In this document: one piece after another, positions 42,597 to 54,495 of the stretch | Numbering within the stretch: position 1 is the stretch's first letter | Layout: every line of letters begins with the position of its first letter | The notes under the pieces: generated by a model | Told to the model about the DNA's origin: nothing | The model's input: the letters and a program-made list of their open reading frames with translations, nothing else | Database searches by the model: none | Translations under genes and position numbers: made by a program | Assembly (NCBI RefSeq): GCF_008831285.2 | Contig: NC_045141.1 | Span: 20,394,848 to 20,458,847 of the forward strand | Reading direction: 5' to 3' | Length of the DNA: 64,000 bases | Source: Nymphaea colorata | Taxonomy: Eukaryota > Streptophyta > Magnoliopsida > Nymphaeales > Nymphaeaceae

Positions 42597-42856
42597 GGCG
42601 CCGGGTGTGGCATCGGATGCTCAAAGCAACCGAACCTCCTAAGTGTTCCATGGTGGTGTTGCTTGTGGTGGCCGCGAAGGCTTCTTCTCCTATTTAGCTT
42701 TTCTATTTTCTCTTTTTCCTTCCTCCTCCTTCTCCTTCTGCAGAAGCAGCGGCGAGCGGCACCACCACCATCACCGGGAACGCTGCGGTCTCCCTCTGTC
42801 CCTGCTTCTCGTCCTTCCCTAAATACGTTGAGAGAGATCATCAAAGGCATCACCCT
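42300..42856 (+). other. 5' leader exon of the F-box gene
   Basis: This CT-rich stretch is the likely non-coding first exon. It ends CACCCT/GTAAGT at 42856, and the matching acceptor (TTTAATTTCAG) falls directly before the ATG at 44584. It holds two 15-codon uORFs, 42595-42642 and 42650-42697. After the second one the frame stays open into the F-box ATG but has no upstream ATG. A pyrimidine-rich TTCTGCAG at about 42733-42740 could be an extra acceptor. The 5' boundary is a guess. Confidence 0.5.
42560..42594. repeat. (CT)n tract in the F-box leader
   Basis: About 17 CT units directly upstream of the first uORF ATG (42595). A shorter CT run is at 42310-42330. Such tracts are frequent in plant leaders and near transcription starts. 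Confidence 0.9.
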
Positions 42857-44583
42857 GTAAGTTGTTTTCTTAATATAAAAATTGGTTGGTTCTTGTTTCA
42901 GCTATGTTTAGTTCCTCCTCCCTCTTACCGGTTCGTTCTTCTTGGGTTTTCTTGTCTTTGATTGTGATCATGTTGGCTCTACACGCGCTGGGTTTCCTCA
43001 CCGTAGTTTCTTTTTTTTTTTCTCCTTTCCGGTTTGTCTCTGTTTTGTGAAGGTGGTTTTGATAGGAATGGCTGTGCTGATGGTATTTCACGTCCGCGTC
43101 TTTTCTTTTCTTGTTTGTCTGGAGTTCTGTGAAGAATCTTTTTTGGATGGTGTTGGTACGAACCTTGCCTTTTGTGTGTCTCTGTGTATGAGAGAGAGAG
43201 AGCGAGAGAGATAAATGGTTATCTGCGGCTTTTGGGGTACTTTGAACATTATTTTGAGTGTTCCCACAAATTGGCTCTCTTGATTGGTCTGCTTGGTACT
43301 ATGGAAATCGCTGAGCTTCCATGGCCTGAGATGAATAGCCCACCAGATGAAGGAATTTAATTCCAACACGCATATGGCATGGGCTTGGTGTTGGATCATA
43401 TGATTCACGGCACAGAAAGTAGTTTTCTTGTTCTTTTTCTCCGTTTTTTCTTCTTATTTTTCTCCGTTTTTTCTTCTTCTTTTTATCCGTGCCCACTTCC
43501 CACTTAGAGCATGGCAATTGGCAAGGGTTGACCCTAGTGTCAGGGTGAGACTCACCATCCCGTTGATGCCTTGACATCGTGCATCATAAGGGAGGAGGAC
43601 GGCTTCTGAATAAACTAGACATATTCAATTCGTTAAGCAGCTTTTGTCTTCTAAATCGTTTCCTGGACTTCAACGCGCTTATGGTTCGGTGGTGGTTCAC
43701 AATTTCTTGAGTTGGTAGTACAGTTCTGCATTTTAGTAATCAAAGGTAGCGATGGCCTTTTTAAGGAGGGCTTGTGATTGTGTTAAAACTTGAAATTCTG
43801 TTGCATGTGATTGACGATTAAACTTAAAGAATGATTACGATTATACAAGAAAGAGTTGGGCGTTTAATTAGTTTTGAGACAATTGTAAAGCTTCTTTTCC
43901 CTATCCTTATGGCAAATATCTCTGGAAGACAACCTGAGCAGCAATCTTCTTGTTGGGAACTTTGTTCAGTGATCTGCAATCGAGAGCATCAATATTATTT
44001 TCTTGTAATATGTAAAAACTATGCTTGGATAATCTGTTTCTCTTTCACCATAGATCATCCAGCTAAGAAAATGAAAACCTGTTATATGAACAAAATTCGA
44101 GCTTGTAGAAGCACATCCACCAGTATCATCCTTTTTGTTATTATTGGAAACAGGAATCTTGGGTTTTCATTATTCTCTTATGTTCAGTGAACGTCCAACA
44201 ATGCCTTCATGGCTAATGCACGGGTTTGTATGTCGGGTTTATTAGATCATCAAGCAACCTAAGTACACTGAGGAGGCCTTGCTGACTTAATCTTGTACCC
44301 GAGGAAGACATAGACTTACTGGGCAACTTGTATAGTTTCTTGTTAATCAGAACTACAGTCTGTGGCCTTGTTCTCAAACCTGATAGAGGGCTATGTAGGT
44401 TGGTAGTCAGTAGTCATTGATTAGTTGATGTTTGATTCCACATCTTCTTAAATTTGAGCTTGGAAAAATTGGTAGGTTAAAGAATATATGCATGTTATTT
44501 TCTATACAATCAGCCTGTAGCTGTATTTTCTTTGACAAGATATTCCTAACTGATGCTGACTGTCTTGTAATGTTTAATTTCAG

Positions 44584-45846
44584 ATGGATATGGAATTCTT
44601 TTCCGTGCATAAAAGACCAACTACTACCATTTGTGAAGGTAGTGGCCCAAGAAAGAGGAAGAAAAAATCCAAGGACAAACACCAGTTAGAGCATGTGTGT
44701 GAGCCTAATGATGAAGCACAGTGGGGTGACTTGGATGACGGTGTGCTTGAGCTGGTTCTAGCAAGGCTCCCTGTTTCTGACTTCTTTCGGTTTCGTTCAG
44801 TGTGCAAAGGATGGAGTTCTTTGATTCGATCACCAAGCTTTCTTACAGCATGTAGTGAAGTGAGCTTGCGTGGCCCTTGGTTTTACATGCTTGATTCAAA
44901 GTCTGATAGTGGTGTCATCTATGACATGGATGTTGGGAGGTGGCGGCATATCAGTTTTTTGTCTACTTTAACTGGTCCTGGAAAGTTGATTCCTGTGGCA
45001 GCTGCAGGTGGTCTTATATGCTTCCGGTCGCCCAATGGTGATTTGTCAGTATGTAACCCACTCACTGGGTCATGCCGGGAACTACCACCTCTGAACTCAG
45101 TGTATCCTATTCATGCTATTGCTATGCATGCCTCCAAGTCCTCGTACAGAATTGTTGTTATATTTGGAGAAATACTAAAATTTGGTGTCAAAGTGTATAC
45201 ATCTTCAGAAAAGCAATGGGTTGAATTACCTGTGAGTGGCAGCATTGAAGATGCAGCGAGCAAACTTTTTGAGAAGCAGACCTCTGTTCCTTATGACGAT
45301 GGTGCATACATCATGGCAGGTCCTAGTTTAAATGACATCCGCTTGAGCATGACAAAAGAATTTTCTGCAGTTGGTGGCGAGGTGATTCATTTCCTCAATG
45401 GGAATGGCAGGGTGGTTGCCTGTGACACCCGCAAAGGGACAATGTACAGTTTCCCTGCAATCCTTCCCCCTGACTTTGAATACTCAGTTGACATTGTTGA
45501 ATGCAGGGGAAGGGTGCTGCTGGTTGTACTTCTGGAGATGATGGAAACTGCAACAATTCGAGTTTGGGAATTTCAACAGGCAGAGATGGAGTGGGTTCAG
45601 GTCTTGGCAATGCCACCAGCTATGTCCAACACATATTATGGAAAGAAGGCCGATATCAATTGTGTTGGCTATGGTGACTTTATAATGGTCTGTATCAGCT
45701 CCAGGCGTTTCCATCGAGTTGTGCTATGCAACGTCACTAATAACTTGTGGGCTGAGCTGCCAAGATGTTATGTTCCTGGCAGCCGGAAAATTAAGAGGTT
45801 CGTGTCTTGTTTCTGCTTCGAGCCTAGGATTGAAGCCCGTGTTTAA
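44584..45846 (+). CDS. F-box protein, HAWAIIAN SKIRT-like
   Basis: Predicted substrate receptor of an SCF ubiquitin ligase: the F-box binds SKP1/ASK and the C-terminal half binds the target, which is unknown. It is one coding exon of 420 aa. A basic patch at 22-32 (PRKRKKKSKDK) could be a nuclear localisation signal. The F-box spans about 46-90, with LDDGVLELVLARLPVSDFFR and VCKGWSSLIRSPSFL. The rest is a degenerate kelch-like beta-propeller: PWFYMLD, GGLICFRS, VCNPLTGSCRELPPL, and the final CFEPRIEARV. The end and the PWFYM block resemble Arabidopsis HAWAIIAN SKIRT (At3g61590), which affects organ growth and microRNA activity, but similarity is moderate and the N-terminus differs. I therefore give no symbol. 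The start is the first ATG after a leader intron of 1.7 kb (42857-44583); Met3 is an alternative. Confidence 0.85.
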   Translation: MDMEFFSVHKRPTTTICEGSGPRKRKKKSKDKHQLEHVCEPNDEAQWGDLDDGVLELVLARLPVSDFFRFRSVCKGWSSLIRSPSFLTACSEVSLRGPWFYMLDSKSDSGVIYDMDVGRWRHISFLSTLTGPGKLIPVAAAGGLICFRSPNGDLSVCNPLTGSCRELPPLNSVYPIHAIAMHASKSSYRIVVIFGEILKFGVKVYTSSEKQWVELPVSGSIEDAASKLFEKQTSVPYDDGAYIMAGPSLNDIRLSMTKEFSAVGGEVIHFLNGNGRVVACDTRKGTMYSFPAILPPDFEYSVDIVECRGRVLLVVLLEMMETATIRVWEFQQAEMEWVQVLAMPPAMSNTYYGKKADINCVGYGDFIMVCISSRRFHRVVLCNVTNNLWAELPRCYVPGSRKIKRFVSCFCFEPRIEARV

Positions 45847-47012
45847 CGGGAACAGTATATAGCACAGGACCATTATAATTATAATGGAAATCCTGTGTCC
45901 GTCGAATGGCGGAACCCACGGATAGCTTAGTGAGTGTTGCTTCCGTGCTGTTAGCTGAACATAATTATTTTGATAGGAGCATTGAGAGCACAGTATTCTT
46001 GTATATTCGTTTGATGTTCATATGCGGAATCCCCTTGGATGCAGCTCAGATGTAGGCATGTCTATGTTAAATTGTTGTCTATAAAAGTGTGCTGGTGCGT
46101 GTGCATGCACGCACATGGAGTTCCTCCTGTTTAGTTAAGAGCCGGCAGTCAATCTTCATGATTTTCTTTTTTGTTTTTCTTGTTCCTTTGTAGAAGAGTT
46201 TGAGAGATGTCTCGTTCCGCCTTTGTATTCGTTTGATTATGCTGTTATATCGTGTCTTCTTCAGTACAATGAAATTTATCAAATGGATAGTGCAGCGCAT
46301 GTTGATTCTATTATTCGTTGCATTTTCAGTGTTAAACAAAAAGTCTACTACTCCTTGCATTTTCTTTTGATGACTTTGTGCTTGAAGTTTAAGATCCCAG
46401 CATCTGATTTCTTGTCAGAGGCAGGACCTTAGTAAAGCCAAGTTTCAATTGGCTTACAGTTTTTTGCTTTTAACAACTGCAAATTTATTGTATATAAAAA
46501 GTGGTTTTTAACTAATCCTCGTTTTCACATTTTTCTTCTCTCATTTTCGGACCTTTTTATTTGTAGATAAAAACATCTGTTCCTAGTCCAAGCTCATTGG
46601 ATTCTGAATTGGGGTCAGGCCAAAGTCATGGGATTCTGAATTGGGTCCTTAACCAGATAAGGCTGACACATTGGCACACCTGCTTCAAGACACAGTGGGT
46701 TGGGGGTAGTCAAAATTGACCAACACAGTCGTGGTTTGGGAAGTGTGGGAAGTATCCTTACCTGCTTCTCGTTACCCATCGTCTTTTGGCGGCAACTTGT
46801 GGGCGAATCTAATTCTTTTTGGCCTTTCAGCTGGGTCAATATACAGATGTGATGCCATCACAATTAAATGGTAGAGCCGGTTTTTCTTCCCCTTGATATC
46901 GGAAAAGGTACTGGTGCTGAAGTATTTTTACATCATGAAAAGTTCAATGGTTTTAAATTTTTTGCTGACCACTAATGTCTTAGTAGCTTAATTTTAATCC
47001 TTCAAGTCTTTT

Positions 47013-47049
<37 letters not shown>

Positions 47050-49396
47050 GTAATAAGCCAATTTATATGCGTCTGTATAGGCAAGATTAGTGCGGCCAGG
47101 CATAGTGGAAATTAGTGGGATGAAAACAGATGGAACGAGGTAATTTATTTTTAGGTTGGGGAGAGGAAAACACACAACCCTCTCTCTCTCTCTCTCTCTG
47201 TTTCCACCGAGTCCCTCCTTGTTGAACGCCTGGCAGAAGCGCCTTCACCTGTTCGTTCTACATCGACTAAGCGACAAAGGAAAACAAACCTGGCACCTGT
47301 TCTAAGGTCTAGTCGAATCAGGAAGCCGAAACTCTACTTCGACTAGTTCTGGTCCATTTTGACTGTTGGAATGTGTGCGGTATGCATGCCTGAGAAAAGC
47401 AACAATTTTTGGATGCAGGATCTGTCTTTACGAGGAATAAGTTATGGACATCGTTGTATCAGCTAGATGTGAGATTGGGATACGCGATGGCTGCTTCTCC
47501 GCAAGTCAGGTCCGGCTGACCATTGCAACCTTAAGAAGGGAAGATGGCGATGGAAGTGCCGTCTCTTTACCACCTGAAGCGCAGTTTGGCTTAGGCGTAT
47601 TGTCATTCTTTTACAAGGATGATGCCACGATAGTAGGAATCTGGAGCCTGACACTTAGTTTGATATTGTAGTCTTGGTTAGGAGTTCTGCTAGGGTGAAA
47701 TATCAGATCTTCGTTCTGAGGATTTATTTTTTATTCACTCTTGTGTTCATGTACCGCAGGAAAAGTATGCGGTGATTGTTGGTGGGTGGGCTTTGCAATG
47801 TTGAGTCAATCATTTCTCTCTCTCTCTCTCTCTCTTGCAATTCTAAAGCCATCACAAATAATGCATTTTGCAACAAAGTTGATTGGTTACAGTTTTAACT
47901 ATGGAATGCACAATTGGTAATGGTTTTTATCGTCAAAAAATTTAAAAAACCATCCGCTACATTCTCTCTCTTATATATATATATATATATATATATATTG
48001 GTAAATGAAAAAGAGATAAGAAGGAGGGAAGCAAATGTTTAAATTACTAAATTTGCATAGGGAACGGGATTTGGGGAAGCGGGTAATGGGGAGCTACTAG
48101 AAAGTCGGGGAATGAAATTTCGAAAAGGGAAGCGACAAGCGAGTTTCCTGCTAACCGTGTTTTATGCGTTACGCCATCAAGCAAGGCTTTCAATGTGAAC
48201 GAGAACTTCAATGTAAGTAAGCAGACAGAAGTCTTTCATTGATGCGGAATTTCAGTGGCCTAGATACAATGAGAAGTGCATCATTGAAACTGAAAATAGG
48301 CAGATCTAGACACATATATGAAGCTACCAGGACAACACTTCTGCGTCTAGATAATCATCTATGACTAAGGGATTACGATAGTTTCTTCTCAAGCGACGGC
48401 TACAAATTCACCATCAAAGTAATCTTTTGTTCGCTAGCTTCAGACTGTAGTAATTTGGTTTCAAATGACAGCCTTGAACAAAATCGAGAAGACAAGCAAC
48501 TCTAATATTGAATGAATCTTCAATGAAGAAACTCTCAAAATGACCTCCAAAAGATCACAAAGCTAAATACTTTTTATAGTCATTTTTTCAGTTGTAGCTC
48601 CAAATTTTAGGAACAAACAGTAAGGGCAATTTGGGAAGTTCTCCGGAGGCATTTGATAGCTCTTGTACTAAAAACTGGCGAATTTTCACCTATTCCTACA
48701 CATTGAAACTAAATACGAGTGAGTTTTCAAAAAAAGATGAAAAGAAAAATGTCGGCCCTCTTGGGGCCGACTCTTTCTTGAAAAATCTTCCTTGGCATGC
48801 GCAAGAAGTTCAACCTTTAAACAAACAAAAAAAAATGTTGCCACCAAATTTTAAAGGAGCTACAAAGTATCTGAAGGACATGGTTCGGTAGGAATTCTTT
48901 TGAAGGAGTTGGAATTTCTTTCTTATGAACTCCGCAGTGATTCCTCCAAAGATCAAGGCAGCCATTTTCATTGTCCTACACTGTTCTGCTCAGTACAAAG
49001 AAAAATGAGAAAATACTTCGATGAAGTGAAAAGCTAGACAAGTCATTCAGAGAACAACAGAAATTCTTTCCGACCATATTGTATCGAAAGTACCTAATCA
49101 TTCCTAAGCAGCAATGGCATATATTTTTCCATGTTCCGTATGTACATAATTAGTGAAGCTTTGGATTCCATAAGTACCTTATATTTGTCATACAGTGGAT
49201 TACATTTTAGTGGGGAACCTACTATTCGAGAAGGATATTATACACAAAGAGGATAGCTACGAGCAAGTAGACAACTTTCTCTCAGGGACATTGAGCATGG
49301 TTGACGACCTAGTCCCAAGAAATAAGCTGAAGCTGACGATGCTTACAAGTGCCAACCTCCCTGTTTCATTTAAATAAATTTGAGGAAGAAGACTAG
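45847..49396. other. Intergenic region between convergent genes
   Basis: The F-box gene ends on the left and the RopGEF gene on the right, both pointing inward. The first few hundred bases are probably F-box 3' UTR. TA tracts are at 47019-47046 and 47974-47998, CT tracts at 47180-47199 and 47816-47835. The word GGATTCTGAATTGGG is repeated at about 46597 and 46631. The stretch 48180-48720 has, on the minus strand, a TATAAAAAG box followed by leader-like sequence and might be an old LTR fragment, but I see no paired LTR or gag-pol. Confidence 0.4.
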
Positions 49397-52300
49397 TCAA
49401 GGGGAAATCAAAGGGGTGACAGTGCTAGAGCTTTCTCTGCCATAGCAACAAGCACTTCCTCTTCCAGTTGCCACTGTCATTGCACCCGTTTTCGTTCCAC
49501 TCCCAGCAGAGTTCACCTCGACAGGTTTATTTCCATCGTCAATTAGACAAGTAGCTCCAGACAATCGTTTTGAGCATGTTTGTGAACAACCTTCACGAGT
49601 AGCAGAAATTTGTTTTCCATCTACTTCCGCCAATTTATGACATCCAATTACGGTGATTGGATTGTGCGGTTTCTCAAGGTAACTCCTGGTCATCTCATCT
49701 TCCTGCAAGACATCTCTAATTCTTGAGAGAATGCTGTATGCCAGGTTGCCAAGGACTCTAGAATAGGCCTCCAGAATTGCATATCCAACATCCTGCATAG
49801 CACCAAATTCAGACAGAAAAGAGAAAACTTTAACTACATGAAATAAATGTTAAGTTGAACTAGTACATCACTGCTATGCAATTTGATTGTATGGTTACTC
49901 GACTTTTCATCCGAGCACAGATTGGTTTTCATTTCTCTTAGAAAGAAGGAACGGCAGAGAATCCAACCGGAGAGGCCAAGGCTAAGTGCCTGTGTAGAGG
50001 GCATCCCACAAGAAGCAAGCTACCATTCGTGCCAGTTGGTTTTTCAGCTAAAGAAAAGAAGCCACATGGAAGAAGGGGTTTGTTCATATCAGAAAATCGT
50101 TTTTCAGTCTTACTGCAATAATCTATGGAGAGAAGAATCCCACCAAAGAATAGTTCCCAGAGAAGCATTCACTTCCAATCCCATGAAACATGGTAGATCA
50201 TGGATTCTATGATGCTAGATTGGTCATTCGTTTTCAGGGCACACAGTGAGTCCACCACCGGTTCAAGTTCCAGAGGGAAGCTAATGTGTAAAATTCAGTA
50301 GCTTCAACTGCCAGGCCAAGGATGTGGGGTGGCACGTAAATTTTGATTGGAACGTTCATACTGCAAGATCCCAGCAGACATTGCTTTGGAAAATAACACT
50401 CTTAGGATCAACATGCTCGCCGCACATAAGCACATTTAAACCAGGCAGCTGCAAAATCACACACATCGGACTAACATGCTAGCCACACATCCGCACATTT
50501 AAACAATATGGCTCCTCTCAGTGAAAGGATTTAAGTAGAGCACACAATCTTCAAACTAAGATTGTAAAAGATTCCAGCCACACTGTTTGATAGCTCAATC
50601 AAGTAAAACCCAGGCATCATTAACACATTATTAAGCCATGCATAAACTAAATAAAAAGAGTACCAATAACGAATTAATGTTTCACTATTTCATGCTTTAT
50701 GCATACCTACTAAACAATTAAAATACTTCTGTTCGGAATCTAGTAGTTAGTGGGATGAATATGGCTTACCTTGTTGAATCGGACCCTGATGATGTCAAGA
50801 TATGTCTGTGGAAGACTTGGAAATTTAAGTCTGAGTTGTAGTAAAAGGGCTTCAGCTTGCTGCAAGCAGCCCATTGTCTTGTCCAGTTCGTGCTCGTGAT
50901 CTTTCACAAATGCCCATGAATTTCGAACCATCTCCTTCCCGCATAAGTTTTCTGTGAACATTTCTTTCCCTACGAGCATAGCCATCTGTAGTTTCTTCGT
51001 AACATCTAAGGCTTCATCTTCTGATGTCAAGTCAATTGACTGCACAATTTGTTCTGTAGATCCTGACTTCATGCTTAAGGTTTTGTATAGAGATTCGCCC
51101 AGACATGCTTTCATTGTCTGCATAGCGAGAAAAATTAACCAGACAATTTTACCCGTTTCAAAGATTCAAAGAGTTTTTGACAAAAAAAAAAAAAAAAAAA
51201 ACAAGAAATAGCTTCTATAAAGAAGGATCATGATTTTTTTCTTCCTTTTAAGCCTTTCAAAGTGTCATGATTTAGAGAAAGCGGATTTGAAGTTTGTCAT
51301 TTCATCAGAAAAAAAATGTGATATTATGAATATAATAACACATCCAATGGGAAGAGAAAGAAGCAAGCGATATTCCACCTTAGGGAAAGTATCTTGAATA
51401 GCTTGAGGAATTGGAATCTCTGCTAGAACTTGATCATTTATAGACCTAACAGCTTTTAGCACTTGGCGTGTGGCCTCTGACTGCAGGACCAACCTTTTTC
51501 TTGCATCAGCTGAAAGGCCAGCCAAAGGGACCCGAGGAACCGGAAGCCACCATTTCTTGCCTTGTCTGATGGGTTTGCTTCTTCCTTCTGCTCTGCTGCC
51601 TCCTTCTGCATACCAGAACTCAGTGTCCACCATTGAATCCAGCATTTCCTGAACAAGTTTTTCAGTTTCAATTGGTTGTAATAACATATGGAAAAAGGAA
51701 GAATAATAAGTTTAAGACTTTAAGATCTTGAAAGGCATGCTGCTTCCAAACTTTCGGTACTTTATTGTTGAAAAGAGATGACAAGAGATGCCAACTCAAG
51801 CAAATTGACCCATCCACGGGAAGACATATATAAATAGTGTGCCCTCAAAGAAAACGGTATTTGACCTATATCAAGGTTATATACGGCCGCTGGATTCATG
51901 GAGCTTATAGTTATGCTTCACCAAAATAAGTAACTGCATATTTGACAAGTTGCCACACCAGGTCCAAGTATCTGCGTAAGATCACTATTATGGACACTAA
52001 ACATTTATGATCACGGCTCTAGGTTGCTCTCCAGCTTCCGCTGACCAAAAAACTGCATCGGTTGAAGAGATACTCATCCACATTGTTAACTTCTAAAAGA
52101 GTGAAAAGTTGAGAACTCATATGGTTGTGATACTCATGAACAATGCCATTTATCAGGTTGGAACTCAAAGGTGCTGACTGTTTCATGGGTTACATGGAAG
52201 AAAAATCCATTCTCCAAAATGAAGTAGTTAGCAAGCTGATTTTCCAAATGAAGTAAGAAAAGGAGGAATAAACTGAGACATTATAAAGAAATGCATCAAC

Positions 52301-54495
52301 AGACAAAGGATTCTGGAGTCAGCATTCAGTTCAATGGAACACAGCTGCGCGACAGTGTTTTTAGGCGATAAAGGAAAGCACTCAGGCTTGTAATATGATA
52401 ATGAGATCTTTTTGTTCCCTCCTATGCCAAAGGGATACTCCATTTTAGCTCCAATTTCTATCCCATTATATCAAAGTTACATTTGAACTTAACAAAAGAT
52501 GGCGGTACCCAGATCCTCAACGAAATCTGTGTGATATAGGTCTCCATCCAACCTCCTTTCATTGTGCAGAGATTCGAACAATGAATTAAACCACACTAAA
52601 ATGAATGTCAACCAAATTGGCTAATCAGAAACTTCGGCCAAATCGGTTGATCCAACAATTGAAAACATACACCAGTCAATGTTTTCTGGGTTCTGTAACA
52701 AGGCTTCCCAAAGATAAGCGGAGGAGAAAAATAGCTGAGAATTTGCAATCCATATGGGAAGATGCAAAAAGAGGTGACAAGCCGTCACCAAATTTCCAAT
52801 ATTCTGCAAAAGAAAGAAAATAAAGTGACAGATAATCTATTTGCTCAACTTACTATAAGCATGACATCAAGCTTCTTAAGTGCTGGAAGATTCATTTGAA
52901 TGTCACAGCGGACTCTGGGTGTCATTATCTGCAAAAATAGTTGAACGGCAAAGGGAAATCGTTTTAGTCAATGTAATGCATCACAGGCAGTTAGACTATC
53001 CATGTCCACGTCCATACCTCCAAACATCGCCCATTTGGCTCATGTTGCTTGGCAGGAACTAGCTCAACCATGTAATTAGCAGGAGAAAGCAACCAGTCCA
53101 TTTCCTTTTGCCACTTTCCTCTGCGACATTCTGATAATGGCTCTAATTTCCATAATTCTCCAAAGACAGATGCTATACAGAAACTATGGAACATCAGAAA
53201 AGAAAAGGGATAAAAAACGGGGCACATAATACATCTGAACTACAGCTATGGTCAGTTGCAAGCATTGACACGTAGGATTTGAGAGCCTAATACCAAACAT
53301 GACAACTTGGTTTTACACAAATGGAATCAGAAGCAAATACTTCTATAGAAGAGATTAAAAGACGAAAGGAACCTGCAAGATTGGTTATTGCATTTGACAA
53401 GGCAAGTGCAGTGCTCAGCCCTTTGCACCCACCAGACATGTCTTCACCAAGAAGAAGCTTTGAAAACCTCTCCTTCATTGCAATAATATCATCCAACTGC
53501 AAGGTGTAAGATGGCTTTTCTGTGACCAAGAATCGTTGGCTGTTAAGCGGATCACATTCTCTACTCTGTTTTGCTTCCTCTTTGGTCGGCAGCAATGGGA
53601 AAGAGAAAGATGCAGAGCCCTCTTTGCTTGATGAAGCGCTTGAGGCATCTTCCTCTAACGAATCTGCAGAACAAAATTCTGCCAATGTGCTGCTGCTCTC
53701 GTTCTCAAAAGCACAGTTATCATGTATGCAACTTTCAAGACCATCGTATCTCATGATCCCTGCAGGAGCTAAATCAAGATTAAAATCCGGCTCTAGTGAC
53801 AGAAAAAAGCTTGTGGATAGAATTTCTACAAGAAGTTACTACAGGAAACGGGTCGATAAAATAGGAACTCCAGGAGACCGTGATTAAAACATGATAGAAA
53901 AAAAATCGATCATACGACAACACCAGTTATGCTTGACAGTAGCTGGCCCAAAATCACAAGAGCAACATGTAACCCAAGCTTGCTTGGAGCAACCTGTGAG
54001 CCGAAATCTCATGAGAAAAAATTGCAGCTCGCGTGATTGAAGATCACATGATTGAGGAACAAATGGGCCCCAAAAAATTCACAAACATCAGAAGGTTGCG
54101 AGCAAATGGGGCCCTGATACGGTCTTTGAATCTCACTGCTCAAACTTCGCTAAATTGATGACGAGAATTGGTATTACAAACAATTATCTGCCAAACAAAC
54201 GTGTCCATAGATAATTGAACGTTTATTTTGGAAAGACACTTGTTAGACATAAATCAATCACAGAGGACGGTGCCCATTAATGCCAAAGACATTTTGTAAA
54301 TTTTGTGCATAGCTAAGAAAGATTGAACGTGAGCAAGCAATCCGCAGTAGAACAACGAAAAAGAGGATGGTAAAACTTTCACGTGACAAAGTCGGCTGCC
54401 ATTAGGAACAACAGGAGTTACGGCAACTTACTCTCTTGTTCCTCGAAATCCATACTGAGCTCCCGGTCTTTACGGCAACACGCTAGCCTATGCAT
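49397..54495 (-). CDS. ROPGEF14: ROP guanine-nucleotide exchange factor (PRONE), ROPGEF14-like
   Basis: Activates plant ROP/RAC small GTPases by swapping GDP for GTP at the plasma membrane, controlling polar growth and signalling. Seven exons (minus): 54495-54432, 53759-53373, 53172-53018, 52928-52854, 51648-51379, 51117-50770, 49792-49397; 564 aa. The PRONE domain spans about 105-465: [62 protein letters not shown], then [20 protein letters not shown] and [21 protein letters not shown] chose the ATG at 54495 rather than 54453 because the 14 extra residues, [14 protein letters not shown], together with [18 protein letters not shown] match the remembered N-terminus of Arabidopsis ROPGEF14. The C-terminal tail beyond the PRONE domain is short and Ser/Thr-rich, without a kinase-binding motif that I recognise. 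All introns are GT-AG. The family call is firm; the subgroup is likely. Confidence 0.92.

Noticed and set aside
42441..42860. 139-aa plus frame in the F-box leader region
   Set aside because: It is mostly poly-Leu/Ser from CT repeats and does not join the F-box ATG in phase across the leader intron.
47444..47671. 75-aa plus frame between the F-box and RopGEF genes
   Set aside because: No motif, no splice signals and competing frames on both strands; probably non-coding.
48180..48720. Possible solo LTR of a Copia-type retrotransposon (minus strand)
   Set aside because: A TATA-like box is present, but I could not find TG/CA ends, a target duplication or a second LTR.
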